DNA of 64,000 bases from Planctomycetaceae bacterium (GCA_019636285.1 JAHBXV010000018.1:1-64000); one strand, 5' to 3'; shown: positions 52,609-62,756, counted from the first letter of the stretch. Notes: a model not told the origin generated them from the sequence alone. Numbers and translations are program-made.

Positions 52609-55485
52609 CTAACGCTGAAACCGAAACTCCGCCGACGTCACCAGAGCCCACGCCAGTTCCTGAACCGCCGCGCTTCGATCCTCGCCGCGCGAAGCCAGGT
52701 ACTGAGCGACCTCCGCCACCTCTGCCTCGACAGGGGGGCGACCATATACCGTCAGGAACAGTTCCTCGGCAAGCGGGGCCGATTCCTGCAAACTCAAAAG
52801 ACGCTGTGTCAGATTCGTCCCCCCTGGAGACAACCAGCCTCGGAGCGAGCCACCATTTGCCAGGAAGAGCGCCTGCTCGGCCGTCGCGAAGAAGTCATCC
52901 TGGGGTTGACCCGGTCCACCGCCGTACAGGCTGGCGAACGTGCCGACATTTCCCTTCAACTGATCGTAGGCGTGGGCCACCACCCGCCGCTGGCGTTCCG
53001 CCTGCTGGGCCGCGTCGTTGGCGACACTCGCCGCTGGCATCGTTTTCTCGATCTCGGCTTCGGCCGCGATCAGATAATTTCCCGCCACTCCAGTCACCTG
53101 GAAAATGCTCCATAGCATCTGCTCCGGCGAGAGGGCCTTGAAGTCGCGACGCGCGGCGGTATCCCCCAAGCCCTTGTCGTGCTTTTCGAGTAAGTTCGTC
53201 AGAGTTCCGTTTCGGGTGGCCTGCTCCTGACTGATGGCGGCCACGAGTTCCTCGGCAGCCTTACGAGCGGCTTCCCGCTGGCTCATTTCGGTGCGGGCCT
53301 GTTCCACGGCCTGTTTCGCGGCGGCTTCTCCGCCCGTCGCCGTTTCCAGGGTGGCCTTGGCAGTTTCCGTCGCCTTCTGCAGTTCCGCGAGACCAGTGGC
53401 CAGGTTGTCCGATCGTTCTTTGAGAGAGGCGAGGATCCCCGTCAGTCCTTCGTCGCCGCCAAGCTCAGCCGAGGCAAACTCCGCCTTGGTGCCAGCCTCT
53501 TTGACGGCTTCGATGATTCCCTGCCGCTTTGCAACGGCAGCAACCGTCGCGTCAAACGCCTGGCGAGCCGCTACCATGGTCTTTTGCGTTTCGGCATGCG
53601 TCGCGGCCAGCCCGTCAATCTTCGATTGCTGATCGATAATCGCCTGTTGAGCGGCAACCACGCCCGCTTCCGCGACCGGCATTTTCTCGGCCAATGCGGC
53701 CAGCGCCGTCCGTTCGGCGTGAATGGCCATCGCCGTCTGCAACCGATCGCGGCGTCCCTTCAAGCGGACGAGATCCCCTTGCAGACGACTCCATTCGCTT
53801 CGCCGGGCCTGTGTGACTTCCTTCGCGGCCAGAATCGGTTTCTGCCCCTCCACCCATTTTTCGGCAGCAACGTCCACCGCCGCCCATGCGGCATCCAGCG
53901 CGGGCTGAACGGTTGCAACGGCCGCTTCCTTTTCCTGGCGCGTTTTCTCAAGGGTGGCCACCGTCTCGGTCAGCTTGGTCACGCGCGCTTCGAAGACCGC
54001 TGCCGCGCTCGCGGCCTCGGCATCATTCGGAAGCAATGGCAGCACTTCCTTCGCCTTCGCCGAAAGCTCGGTGACGGCCTTGAGCGCGTTCTGCTGGGTC
54101 GCCAGATCAGCGGCTGCTTTCGCAAGGGCCGCATTCGCTTCAACCACCGGCTTGCGAGCCGCCACCGCTGCTTTGCCAGCCTCATCCAACGCCTTGATCG
54201 ATTCCGCGGCCGCATCCAACCGGTTTTTCACGTCATCGCGCGCCGCCTGCAGCGCCGTGGCCGCCGCCTCCGTCTGCTCGGTCAACGCCGCCAGAGATTG
54301 CTCCACACCCGAGAGTTCCGCCGTGAGTTGCTCAACGGCTGGCAAATTGCTGGGGGTTTCAAGCGACCGCTGATACGCATCCGTCAGCGCGATCTCGCGA
54401 AGAAGGTGTCGCAGGTCGTAACCGGTGGCCTTCAAGTCGGCCACCAGCAATGCGAGTACTTCCGGATGGGCAGGGGGGTTGTCGGGATGATGGAAATCGA
54501 TCGGCGCGACCAGTCCTCGCCCCATCAGGAGCGCCCACATCCGGTTGGCGATATTCCGCGCGAAGTAGTCATTTTCACCCGTCGCCACGAGCTCGCCGAG
54601 TTTCGCGCGACGGCTGTACTTCGGAACGCCGCGAACCGTCTTGTCAGGGACGACCGAGTATTCCTCGCCCACGCGAAACCGCGGTTCGTCAATTTCCAGG
54701 CCACCGGGCAGTCGCGGACGCATCCGGCCGGCATCGCCTGTGAAGACCGATTTGTATTCCGCATCCCCTTCGGCGGTTTCCTTCAAATACGACTTTTTCG
54801 CCGCTTCATCGGTGAAGATCGACGTCCGGTTCACGAAGGCGAACAATCCGTAATAGTCGATCTGGCGGTAGTCCTCGACGAGTGGGTGATCGTGACACTG
54901 GGCGCATTGCAAATCGATGCCAAAGAAAATTCGGCCAATGTCGCGAGCCACCAGATTCGGCTCGGCATCCCGGTCCAACAGGAATTTCGCTGCCGGTCGA
55001 GTCGCCTCATCGGTTCCGTCAGCGGTGAGCAAATCTCGCGCGATGTGCGTCCACCGGCGATTCTCGCGAACAGCGGTCTGCAACCACCCCATCCACTCGG
55101 CGGCCGGCACATGCTGATCCCGGCGACGCTCCATCAGCATGACATTTAAGACTTCCGCCAGATGGAGCGGATGGCGCGGATGTGCCAGAATGCGGTCCAC
55201 GGTCGCGGCGCGCTTATCGGCCGAACCGTCGGCCAGAAATGCCCGAACTTCGTCCGAAGTGGGGGGAGCACCGAGCAGATCGATCGAAACCCGACGAAGA
55301 AAATCGGCATCACTGCAAAGTGGACTCGTTCCGTGAGTCAGATCCGCAGACATCGCCTGATTGATGCGAAGATGAAGAGCGTCTTGTGCGTCACCCGAAC
55401 GAAGTCCGCCGGTGAACACAAAGACAAGAAAAAATACGCTACCGGTGAGGCGTGGAATTTCACGTGTCATGGCGGCGGGTCCCAT
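52609..55485 (-). CDS. DUF1549/DUF1553 exported protein with large coiled-coil insertion
   Basis: A signal peptide (SVFFLVFVFTGGLRSGDA) leads to DUF1549 with DLQCAQCHDHPLVEDY (CxxCH), then the first part of DUF1553 (DLKATGYDLRHLLREIALTDAYQRSLE, about residue 375). About residues 385-760 are then an alanine-rich coiled coil (repeated AAA/KAA/EQ heptads such as AALTEQTEAAATALQAARDDVKNRL), after which DUF1553 resumes (LSPEQMLWSIFQVTGVAGNYL). Related proteins of the family lack such an insert. No N-terminal cytochrome domain is present. Starts at 55485 or 55470 are both possible. Confidence 0.92.
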   Translation of the reverse strand: MGPAAMTREIPRLTGSVFFLVFVFTGGLRSGDAQDALHLRINQAMSADLTHGTSPLCSDADFLRRVSIDLLGAPPTSDEVRAFLADGSADKRAATVDRILAHPRHPLHLAEVLNVMLMERRRDQHVPAAEWMGWLQTAVRENRRWTHIARDLLTADGTDEATRPAAKFLLDRDAEPNLVARDIGRIFFGIDLQCAQCHDHPLVEDYRQIDYYGLFAFVNRTSIFTDEAAKKSYLKETAEGDAEYKSVFTGDAGRMRPRLPGGLEIDEPRFRVGEEYSVVPDKTVRGVPKYSRRAKLGELVATGENDYFARNIANRMWALLMGRGLVAPIDFHHPDNPPAHPEVLALLVADLKATGYDLRHLLREIALTDAYQRSLETPSNLPAVEQLTAELSGVEQSLAALTEQTEAAATALQAARDDVKNRLDAAAESIKALDEAGKAAVAARKPVVEANAALAKAAADLATQQNALKAVTELSAKAKEVLPLLPNDAEAASAAAVFEARVTKLTETVATLEKTRQEKEAAVATVQPALDAAWAAVDVAAEKWVEGQKPILAAKEVTQARRSEWSRLQGDLVRLKGRRDRLQTAMAIHAERTALAALAEKMPVAEAGVVAAQQAIIDQQSKIDGLAATHAETQKTMVAARQAFDATVAAVAKRQGIIEAVKEAGTKAEFASAELGGDEGLTGILASLKERSDNLATGLAELQKATETAKATLETATGGEAAAKQAVEQARTEMSQREAARKAAEELVAAISQEQATRNGTLTNLLEKHDKGLGDTAARRDFKALSPEQMLWSIFQVTGVAGNYLIAAEAEIEKTMPAASVANDAAQQAERQRRVVAHAYDQLKGNVGTFASLYGGGPGQPQDDFFATAEQALFLANGGSLRGWLSPGGTNLTQRLLSLQESAPLAEELFLTVYGRPPVEAEVAEVAQYLASRGEDRSAAVQELAWALVTSAEFRFQR

Positions 55486-55631
55486 GGGCGGGCAGTTCGG
55501 CGGGAGGCTGATGGGTCTCGCTCGGTTGAAGTCGATCCATCAACTGTTCTAAATACGTTATCGGCCCTCACGAGTTCCGTCAACCAATTCCGTTGACAGT
55601 ATGGATTTGGGAATCTGGGAGATTTGGTCAA

Positions 55632-58600
55632 ATGAATTGGTTGCAACGGGAAATACGACTTCCGGCGCTCGTCACTCTCGTCTTGATCGCGACTTTCGAC
55701 CTGCGCGGGGAAGACATCGGTGACTTCCCACGGACTCCACCAAAGTCGCCCGCCGAGGCCGTCACAACGTTTCAATTGGCGAACGGGTTTCGGATGGAAC
55801 TCGTCGCCGGCGAACCGCTTGTGGCGGATCCGGTCGACATTGCTTACGACGCCGACGGCCGCCGCGCCTACGTCGTCGAAATGCGAGGCTATCCGCTCCC
55901 CGCCAAACCCGAAGATGCCTGGCCGCCGCCAATCGGGCGCATTCGCCTGCTCGAAGACGATGACGGCGACGGGATCTACGACCGGAGTCACGTGTTCGTG
56001 GAGGGCCTCGACTGGCCGACGTCTGTCTGCGTCTGGAAGAATGGCATCTTCGTCGCGGCCGCTCCCGACATCTGGTACTTCGAGGACACGGACAACGACC
56101 GGGTCGCCGACATCAAGAATCGTGTCTATACAGGCTTCACCCGCACGAACGTCCAGGCACTGTTTAACGGTTTGCGAATCGGTCTCGACAATTGGATCAC
56201 CGGGACGGCGTCGGGAAATGGTGGAACGGTCAATCGTCTGAACGCCGAGGGCCAACCCGCTGACAGTTCAACCGTTTCGGTCACTCGTCGCGACTTTCGG
56301 TTTGATCCAACCAGTGGCAAGTTCGAATCGCTGCCAGGGGGAGCACGGTTTGGGCACTCGTTCAATGACTGGGGCGATCGCTTTCTCTGCAATATCCGCA
56401 ACCCGGTTCAGCACGTCGCGTTGGCCTCATCCCTGTTGAGCCGAAACCCGCATGTTCCGTCACCACCAGCGGTCCACGACGTGGCCGAGTCAGGAGAACA
56501 TCTGCCGGTCCATCGCATCAGCCCAATCGAACCTTGGCGCGAGTTGCGCGCGCGTCGCTGGACCGCCGAGCGCGTCAACTACCCGCAAAGCGAACTGGTA
56601 GGTGCCGGATACTTCACCTCGTCGAGCGGCGTGGCCATCTACCGTGGCGACGTTTATCCACCGGAATACCAGGGCAACGCGTTTGTCGCCGACGTCGCCT
56701 CGAACATCATCCATCGTCAAGTCCTGACTCCCGACAGCATCACGTGGCGAGGAGCGCGCGGGGAACCCGACGCCGAGTTTCTCGCATCGACCGATATCTG
56801 GTTCCGTCCCGTGAACTTCACGACGGGGCCGGACGGAACGCTCCACATTCTCGATATGTACCGCGAGTACATCGAACACCCGTGGTCCATCCCCGACGAC
56901 ATTCTTGCGAAGCTCGACCTCGATAGCGGCAACGATCGCGGTCGGATCTGGCGACTCCTCCCGCCAGACAAGCCGGCCCGCAAGGCACCGAACCTGCGTG
57001 CGGCCAGCGACGAAGAACTCGCGGACTGGCTCGGCGACGGGAACGGATGGGTCCGCGACACCGCCCAGCGGCTGCTCGTGGAACGCCAGGCCGTCAGCGT
57101 CGCGGATAAACTTCGAGCGCGACTCACGGACAACTCCGCGCCGGTCGTCTCCCGAGCCCATGCCATCTGGACGCTCCAGGGATTGGATCTTGTGACGACC
57201 GACGACATTGCCACCTGCCTGACAAGCACCGATGCCCGGTTGCGAGAGCAGGGCATTCGCGTGTTCCTCGAAGACGGGCGAGATCCGACGCTGATCGTGC
57301 CCGCCCCCTTGAGACCTCTCTTCAGAAGTCTGCTCGCTGACGATGATGCGCGAGTCCGCTTTCAGGCAGCGCTCGTCTGGGGGAATTCTTCGCTCAAGGA
57401 AGCCGACGAAATTCAGCCTCTCGTCGAATTCGCGCGACGGGACGCAGGCGACCCGTGGATTCGCGCGGCCATTCTTGGTTCCGCCCGTAACACGGCAGGA
57501 ACGATCCTCGCTAGCCTGCTCGCACGCCCCGAGTTTGCCGACCGCCAGGGTGGCCTCATCGTCTGCCAGCAGTTGGCATTGACGGCTGCGGCTGAGAATC
57601 ATGGAGAACTCACCGCGTGCTATCGTTCGCTCGGCAATGTCCCCGACGACTTCGCCTTCGCGCTCATTGCGGGATTCGCCGAGGGGTCACGCATTCGCAA
57701 GGTCGACTTCACCACGGTTGTCGATGCGCAACCCGTCATCGCAGGTCGCATCGCCAGCGCGCTGGAGATTGCCGAGAAACCAGACGCCCCGCTCACCGCG
57801 CGGCTGCAAGCCCTGCAACTCCTGAAGTATCGTCCCTTCGCGGAAGCCCGGCCGCGATTGTTGATGCTTGTCCAACCCGCTCAGCCCGCCGACATCCGCG
57901 TCGCAGCCGTTCGGCAGCTTTGCGCGAGTGCTGATTCGGCCGTTCCCGGCGACCTGATCGCCCGCTGGCGGCAGTTCTCACCCATCGTGCGCGAAGCCGC
58001 CATCGAGGGATTACTCGCCCGCGCGATCTGGCACGACGCGGTCCTCGAAGCCATGGAGAATCGCCTCATCATTCCCAGCGAAATTCCATCCGCCCGGCGT
58101 CGACTTTTGCTTGCGTCTGCGAACACCGAAATTGCAGCCCGTGCCGAGAAACTCCTTGGGGCCTCCTCGCAAAGTCCACGGGCAGAAGTCGTCGCGAAGT
58201 ACTCGGCGACCCTCAAGCCGGAATTCGATCCCGCGATTGGCCGCGCGGTTTACACGCGCGAGTGTTCCCAATGTCATCGTCTGGCCGGGCAGGGATTCGA
58301 TGTCGGCCCGGCGCTGGAATCGGTCCGGCACCGTTCCGCGGCCGAGCTGGTTCTGCAAATTCTCGACCCCAATCGTGAAGTGAAGTCAAACTATGTCGAC
58401 TTCGTCGTCGCGCTCGACGATGGGCGCATTCTCACGGGTCTCGTCGCCGACGAGACAGAAACCCACGTGACCCTCAAGCGGGCCAAGGCCGAGACTGACG
58501 TCGTCTCGAAGTCGTCAATCGAAGAGTTTTCGTCCTCAGGGAAGTCGTTCATGCCGGAAGGGCTCGAGCAGCGCATCACTCCCGAGGAGCTCAGTCACCT

Positions 58601-58664
58601 CGTCGGGTACTTGCGATCGTCGCCTCAGCCAACCGCTGTCGCCCCAGCATCATCCATGAAGTAA
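55632..58664 (+). CDS. PVC-type heme-binding CxxCH protein (propeller, HEAT-like, cytochrome c)
   Basis: ATG 55632 begins a signal peptide (LPALVTLVLIATFDLRG). Residues 40-430 form a membrane-bound-dehydrogenase-type beta propeller (PLVADPVDIAYDADGRRAYVVEMRGYP, FTTGPDGTLHILDMYREYIEHPW). Residues ~450-860 are HEAT-like helices (RLREQGIRVFLEDG, LQALQLLKYRPF). The C-terminal cytochrome domain has RECSQCHRLAGQGFDVGP (CxxCH) and the downstream VDFVVALDDGRILTGLVADET strands. It is probably a periplasmic electron-transfer dehydrogenase of unknown substrate. It is divergent from the coiled-coil DUF1553 gene, sharing an intergenic region of ~150 bp. Confidence 0.94.
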   Translation: MNWLQREIRLPALVTLVLIATFDLRGEDIGDFPRTPPKSPAEAVTTFQLANGFRMELVAGEPLVADPVDIAYDADGRRAYVVEMRGYPLPAKPEDAWPPPIGRIRLLEDDDGDGIYDRSHVFVEGLDWPTSVCVWKNGIFVAAAPDIWYFEDTDNDRVADIKNRVYTGFTRTNVQALFNGLRIGLDNWITGTASGNGGTVNRLNAEGQPADSSTVSVTRRDFRFDPTSGKFESLPGGARFGHSFNDWGDRFLCNIRNPVQHVALASSLLSRNPHVPSPPAVHDVAESGEHLPVHRISPIEPWRELRARRWTAERVNYPQSELVGAGYFTSSSGVAIYRGDVYPPEYQGNAFVADVASNIIHRQVLTPDSITWRGARGEPDAEFLASTDIWFRPVNFTTGPDGTLHILDMYREYIEHPWSIPDDILAKLDLDSGNDRGRIWRLLPPDKPARKAPNLRAASDEELADWLGDGNGWVRDTAQRLLVERQAVSVADKLRARLTDNSAPVVSRAHAIWTLQGLDLVTTDDIATCLTSTDARLREQGIRVFLEDGRDPTLIVPAPLRPLFRSLLADDDARVRFQAALVWGNSSLKEADEIQPLVEFARRDAGDPWIRAAILGSARNTAGTILASLLARPEFADRQGGLIVCQQLALTAAAENHGELTACYRSLGNVPDDFAFALIAGFAEGSRIRKVDFTTVVDAQPVIAGRIASALEIAEKPDAPLTARLQALQLLKYRPFAEARPRLLMLVQPAQPADIRVAAVRQLCASADSAVPGDLIARWRQFSPIVREAAIEGLLARAIWHDAVLEAMENRLIIPSEIPSARRRLLLASANTEIAARAEKLLGASSQSPRAEVVAKYSATLKPEFDPAIGRAVYTRECSQCHRLAGQGFDVGPALESVRHRSAAELVLQILDPNREVKSNYVDFVVALDDGRILTGLVADETETHVTLKRAKAETDVVSKSSIEEFSSSGKSFMPEGLEQRITPEELSHLVGYLRSSPQPTAVAPASSMK

Positions 58665-58687
58665 GGCAGGCAGCAGAAACATCGTCC

Positions 58688-58933
58688 TCAACCGCCACTC
58701 ACTGGGGGAAAACAGACGATCGTGTCATTCTCGGCCAGGCGGGCCGACGCATCGAGATACTCCACGCCACGGGCGAACAACAGCCGGGGAGCCAGAGGAG
58801 CGAGTGCGGGAATCGCTTCGCCCAGCGCGGTCCGCAGGTCGTCAACGGTCGCATCGGATGGGATGTCGACTTCCCGCTTCTCGCCCCCGGCCAGGTCACG
58901 AGCCATCGCGAAGAAAACCAGTTCCACCTTCAT
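58688..58933 (-). CDS. moaD: MoaD/ThiS-family sulfur carrier protein
   Basis: An 81-residue beta-grasp protein ending in Gly-Gly (FPPVSGG), the residue activated as thiocarboxylate. VELVFFAMARDLAGG and VDDLRTALGE match MoaD more than ThiS. MoaD donates sulfur to molybdopterin in molybdenum cofactor synthesis, with MoaE. No moaE or other cofactor genes are near; instead its ATG overlaps the stop of the FAD/Fe-S oxidase gene by four bases, so the two are translationally coupled. Confidence 0.88.
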   Translation of the reverse strand: MKVELVFFAMARDLAGGEKREVDIPSDATVDDLRTALGEAIPALAPLAPRLLFARGVEYLDASARLAENDTIVCFPPVSGG

Positions 58934-61854
58934 CGACGTTCACCCTTCGACACAAATGGCTTCAGCTCCTCGACGGTCAGCACGCCGGCGGCGGCGGCTA
59001 GAACTTTAACCGGATGAATCGCGCGATTCCCCGTCCGATGCATCATCTGCGATCGGCAGTTCGAGCACTCGCTGATCCCGAATTGGGCTGACGAGGCTGC
59101 CACGCTCGTTCGCATTCGCTGGCTCACCGAGAGCGACATTTCGTGCGTCCGCTTCGTCCAGCCAACAATTCCCGGCATTCCCGAGCAACCCGCGTCCAGC
59201 ACCTCGACCTCAAGGTCCGGCACGCGCCGCAGCAGGTCCACCAGAGGCAGCCCGATTCCCTGGCTAATCAAATGACACGGCGGCTGGTACACCAGCTTCA
59301 GCGGCAACGAGGCAAGGGGCGTCCGCCATTTGCCATCGTTGCAGAGTGTTCGCAGGTAATCGCCCAGATCGATGGCCCAATCCGCAACGAGCCGCACATC
59401 TTCCCGATCGGGCAACAGCAGTGGATAGTCCTCTTTCAGACACAGGGCCGCCGAGGGTTCGCTGCAGACGATGGGACACTTCGCACGCGCCCATTCCACC
59501 AGCACCGATACGTTTTCTTCCGCGATCCGCCGCGCCTGCTCAAGATCGCCGGAGCTGAACAGCGAATATCCGCTCGGTTTCTGTCCGTCCGGAATCACCA
59601 CGTCCAGACCCTGCTGTTCCAGGAGACGACAAGCTGCTTCCAAAAGTTCCGGATCGTGAAAACGGGCCTGCTGGTCCACGAAGAACGCCACGGTCCGCCC
59701 GCCTGCTCGCGCCGACTTGGCGTCGCGACCGCGCGTCACGGCGGCATAACTCGCGGTGCTGACGTATCGCGGCCACCGCCGTTCACGAGTCAGACCAAAC
59801 ATCTTTTCCAGCGTCCACCTGCCCAGGCGCGTGCGGCCCAGGACGTTCATCAGCTTGCGGAAGCCGGCGAATTGTTCGGCCCACAGGGGAATCCGCGTGG
59901 CATACCAGTCTTCCCGGCGCAACCCCTGAGAAGCCACGAACTGCGCTCGCATCTCCTGGACCAGCCGAGGAATTTCCACTTCGGCCGGGCATTCTCGCTG
60001 GCACTGACGGCAGTCGATACAGGTTTCGAGGAGAGGACGCGCGCTCTCCTCTCCCAGTTCCGCGTAGCCTTCCGGATTCTGGATCAACAAGCGCAGCGTA
60101 TTCGCCTTGGCGCGCGGACTCGCCTCTTCCCCGCGATGAACTCGAAAGACCGGACACATGCGTCCCTGGTTCCCGGCGCGGCAACTTCCGCAACCGTTAC
60201 AGGTGCTGCTCGTTTCCAGCACTTCGAGTGGTTCCCACGGTAGCTGCAACTGGCCCTTATCGACGCGAGGATCGCCGGCCGGCCGCAGGTGGCGAATCAT
60301 CAGGTCGGCATCGTCGTTCAGAACTTTGCCAGGGTTGAATAGATTGACGGGATCAAAAATCCGTTTGATCTGCTCGAAGACGGGATACAACGGCCCATAC
60401 TGCCGACGCAAGAACGACGACCGCGAAATTCCCAGTCCATGTTCCCCGCTGATCGTCCCCCCCACGGCGAGCACTTCGTCATAAAGCGCCGACGCGAAGT
60501 CCCGCAGTCGTCCGCGATCCTCCGCGCGTCGGATCGACCAGAATGGACGCAGATGGATCTGTCCTGCCGCCGCGTGCGAGTACAGGGTCGCCGTGAAGTC
60601 ATATTTGTGCAGCACCCTTCGCGCCGCCGCGAGAAAATCGCCCAGCGCTTCGGGGGGAACGGCGATGTCCTCGACCAACGGAACCGGCCGTTCGGCTCCG
60701 CGAATGCGGTTGAGCAGTGGCACCACGCGTCGAGGGAGCGACCAAACGAAGTCCACGGTGGTAGCGTCATTCGACTGCAGCGCCACCAGCCCCCGTTCCT
60801 TCAACCCCTGTGTCGCCAGCCGCAGCGCTTCAAGACGTGTCTGAACCTGATGCGACGAAGTTCCCGTCTGTTCCACAATCAGTGCCGCTTCCACGTTTTG
60901 CGGGATCAGCGACGAAAACCGATTGTCAATTTCACGTCCGAGATTGAGCAGCCGGCGGTCAAGCAGGTCGCAGGCGCTGGGCTGCTGGCTCGAGAGCTTG
61001 CCGACCGCCTCGATCGCTCCCTCGAGCGTGTCGAACACCATGAGCAAGATGCCGCGGTGCGCGGGAAGGGGGAGCGTCGCCAGGACGGCCGACGTCCACA
61101 GGGCCAGAGTCCCTTCCGAACCGACCAGCATCCTCTGAAGATGAACCGTCTCGTTCTGCAAAATGTTGCGGAGAAAGTATCCCGCGCGATTGCGTAACTG
61201 ACGGGCCGGCTGCTTTTCCAGAATTAGTCCGGAATGGCGGCGGAGCAGGGGACGAAGATCTCGCAAGAGCCGGGGAACCGGGTCGCCATCCCGGTCCAGG
61301 CCGGGCGGCTGATGTGACTCAGAACCGACGGTACACGTGCTGCCATCCGCCAGAATCAGGTCAAGCGTTTTGACATGATCGCGCACCGAGCCAATGCGAA
61401 TCGAGTGCGAACCCGCCGCGTCGACACCGATCATTCCGCCAATCGTCGTCGTCGCGTAATTCGCGGGGTCCGGCGCGAAGTATCGCCCCTGGCGCCTGAG
61501 TTCGCGATTCACCTCGTCCAGACCGGCCCCGGCTTCGACGCGCACCCAGTCTTCGCCGACCCCTAGAATTCGATTCATCGAACGGGAGAAATCGACGACA
61601 ATCCCTTCCCCGATCGACTCTCCCGCCACCGTGGTTCCCGCGCCGCGCGGCACCAGCGGCAGATTTTCATCGCGGGCATAGGCCACCAGCGTGGCCGTAT
61701 CGTCGTGATCGAGCGGTCGCGCCACCGCGAGCGGCACGATCTGGTGCAGGCTGCCATCGCACGCATATTGCGCGCAGGAAATAGGATCGCAAAGCAGCTC
61801 GCCCCGAAACAGGCCCGCCAGGTCTTCAAGCAGACGTGTCTTGCGGGCGTCCAA
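58930..61854 (-). CDS. FAD-binding and (Fe-S)-binding oxidoreductase, GlcD-GlcF fused type (YdiJ-like)
   Basis: The first half is a FAD-linked oxidase of the GlcD/PCMH type (LPLVPRGAGTTVAGES, TTTIGGMIGVDAAGSHSIRIGSVRDHV, HGLGISRS). The second half has two ferredoxin-like clusters (CNGCGSCRAGNQGRMCP and CIDCRQCQRECP) and a CCG-type C-terminal region (PPCHLISQG, DAGCSGMPG). Length and order match E. coli YdiJ and other D-2-hydroxyacid dehydrogenases that pass electrons to quinones. The substrate here is unknown. The start is TTG 61854 with GAAGG at normal spacing; no ATG/GTG fits better. Its stop overlaps moaD. Confidence 0.93.
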   Translation of the reverse strand: MDARKTRLLEDLAGLFRGELLCDPISCAQYACDGSLHQIVPLAVARPLDHDDTATLVAYARDENLPLVPRGAGTTVAGESIGEGIVVDFSRSMNRILGVGEDWVRVEAGAGLDEVNRELRRQGRYFAPDPANYATTTIGGMIGVDAAGSHSIRIGSVRDHVKTLDLILADGSTCTVGSESHQPPGLDRDGDPVPRLLRDLRPLLRRHSGLILEKQPARQLRNRAGYFLRNILQNETVHLQRMLVGSEGTLALWTSAVLATLPLPAHRGILLMVFDTLEGAIEAVGKLSSQQPSACDLLDRRLLNLGREIDNRFSSLIPQNVEAALIVEQTGTSSHQVQTRLEALRLATQGLKERGLVALQSNDATTVDFVWSLPRRVVPLLNRIRGAERPVPLVEDIAVPPEALGDFLAAARRVLHKYDFTATLYSHAAAGQIHLRPFWSIRRAEDRGRLRDFASALYDEVLAVGGTISGEHGLGISRSSFLRRQYGPLYPVFEQIKRIFDPVNLFNPGKVLNDDADLMIRHLRPAGDPRVDKGQLQLPWEPLEVLETSSTCNGCGSCRAGNQGRMCPVFRVHRGEEASPRAKANTLRLLIQNPEGYAELGEESARPLLETCIDCRQCQRECPAEVEIPRLVQEMRAQFVASQGLRREDWYATRIPLWAEQFAGFRKLMNVLGRTRLGRWTLEKMFGLTRERRWPRYVSTASYAAVTRGRDAKSARAGGRTVAFFVDQQARFHDPELLEAACRLLEQQGLDVVIPDGQKPSGYSLFSSGDLEQARRIAEENVSVLVEWARAKCPIVCSEPSAALCLKEDYPLLLPDREDVRLVADWAIDLGDYLRTLCNDGKWRTPLASLPLKLVYQPPCHLISQGIGLPLVDLLRRVPDLEVEVLDAGCSGMPGIVGWTKRTHEMSLSVSQRMRTSVAASSAQFGISECSNCRSQMMHRTGNRAIHPVKVLAAAAGVLTVEELKPFVSKGERR

Positions 61855-62015
61855 GGAAGTCAGCCTTCAATCGATCCAAACTGATCGCGCGATCGGTCGC
61901 AGCCGACCCGCGTTTCATCCGACCGACATAAAAATGAGAACGGGTGTTTGAAGCGGAAAAGACAATTCAGAAGGGAAACCAAGCGGATTCGATCCGAGAT
62001 CCGCACGGGTGCGAA

Positions 62016-62501
62016 TCAGCGGGAAGTCGCGCCCCCTTGCTGCGGTCCCGCGCTCCGTGACGGCGCCAAACCCAAACGATAACGCCTGGCGGTCTCACTG
62101 CGATAGCCCGTCAGGCCGCGCGGACGTCCCACTCCACGGTATCTGGCCCGACACTGGTAACAGGTGGCGACAGGTTCACGCAGGGCCAGCGGCACGATCA
62201 GCAAGACTGGCACGACACCAAGCGCGATCCACCAGCCCGAAGCTCCCAGAATTGCGGCAATCGCCCCCACGCCCCCCGCCGCCACTCCACCAAGCAGCCA
62301 GCTCTTCCATCCCGACCGAAGGTCTCGCCACAGATCGGGACATCCACACACCAGACATCGCGACAGAACACCGTCACCGCAATCGAGCGGTTCCACATCG
62401 CGAGTCCATCCGCACACGCGACATCCGACGAGAGAGGCGCTCTTCGCGATCGTGACCTCTTCCGGCCGCAGGCATTCCGGACAATCAAACCGTACGTGCA
62501 T
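62016..62501 (-). CDS. zinc-ribbon membrane protein, hypothetical
   Basis: Residues 7-54 hold paired cysteines of zinc-ribbon type (CPEC, CRVC, CGDGVLSRCLVCGC). A hydrophobic region (LLGGVAAGGVGAIAAILGASGWWIALGVVPVLLIVPLAL) suggests two membrane helices. A further CYQC lies at about residue 113, followed by an Arg-rich tail. Cysteine pairs on both sides of the membrane part imply metal binding on the cytoplasmic side. No family is recognised. An AGGCGAACGGA precedes the ATG at 62501. It is in the same direction as the FAD oxidase gene, about 160 bp upstream of it. Confidence 0.72.
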   Translation of the reverse strand: MHVRFDCPECLRPEEVTIAKSASLVGCRVCGWTRDVEPLDCGDGVLSRCLVCGCPDLWRDLRSGWKSWLLGGVAAGGVGAIAAILGASGWWIALGVVPVLLIVPLALREPVATCYQCRARYRGVGRPRGLTGYRSETARRYRLGLAPSRSAGPQQGGATSR

Positions 62502-62756
62502 TCCGTTCGCCTAACCCGGATTTCAGCAACCTGTCATCACGTCGCTGTCACCAATTCCGTCTTCTTCAAATTTCGTAGGACCATCGGCAAGCCAATACGC
62601 CAACGATTCGGCTCGGCTTTTTCGCAGGAACCGCCTCGCGTTGACGGAAGCCGCTGTAAGGCCGAGGCGCCCGAGAATTTAGACAGTTTGATCCGGCCAG
62701 ACAATCCGCAGGCTGCCGCCGGTTGGCTCCGAACCGCGTCAGCGAGTCGGGACTTG

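Noticed and set aside
53584-55149. Long open frame (521 codons) on the + strand opposite the coiled-coil DUF1553 gene
   Set aside because: It is the antisense of an alanine-rich coding sequence in a high-GC genome; no ribosome site, no recognisable domain.
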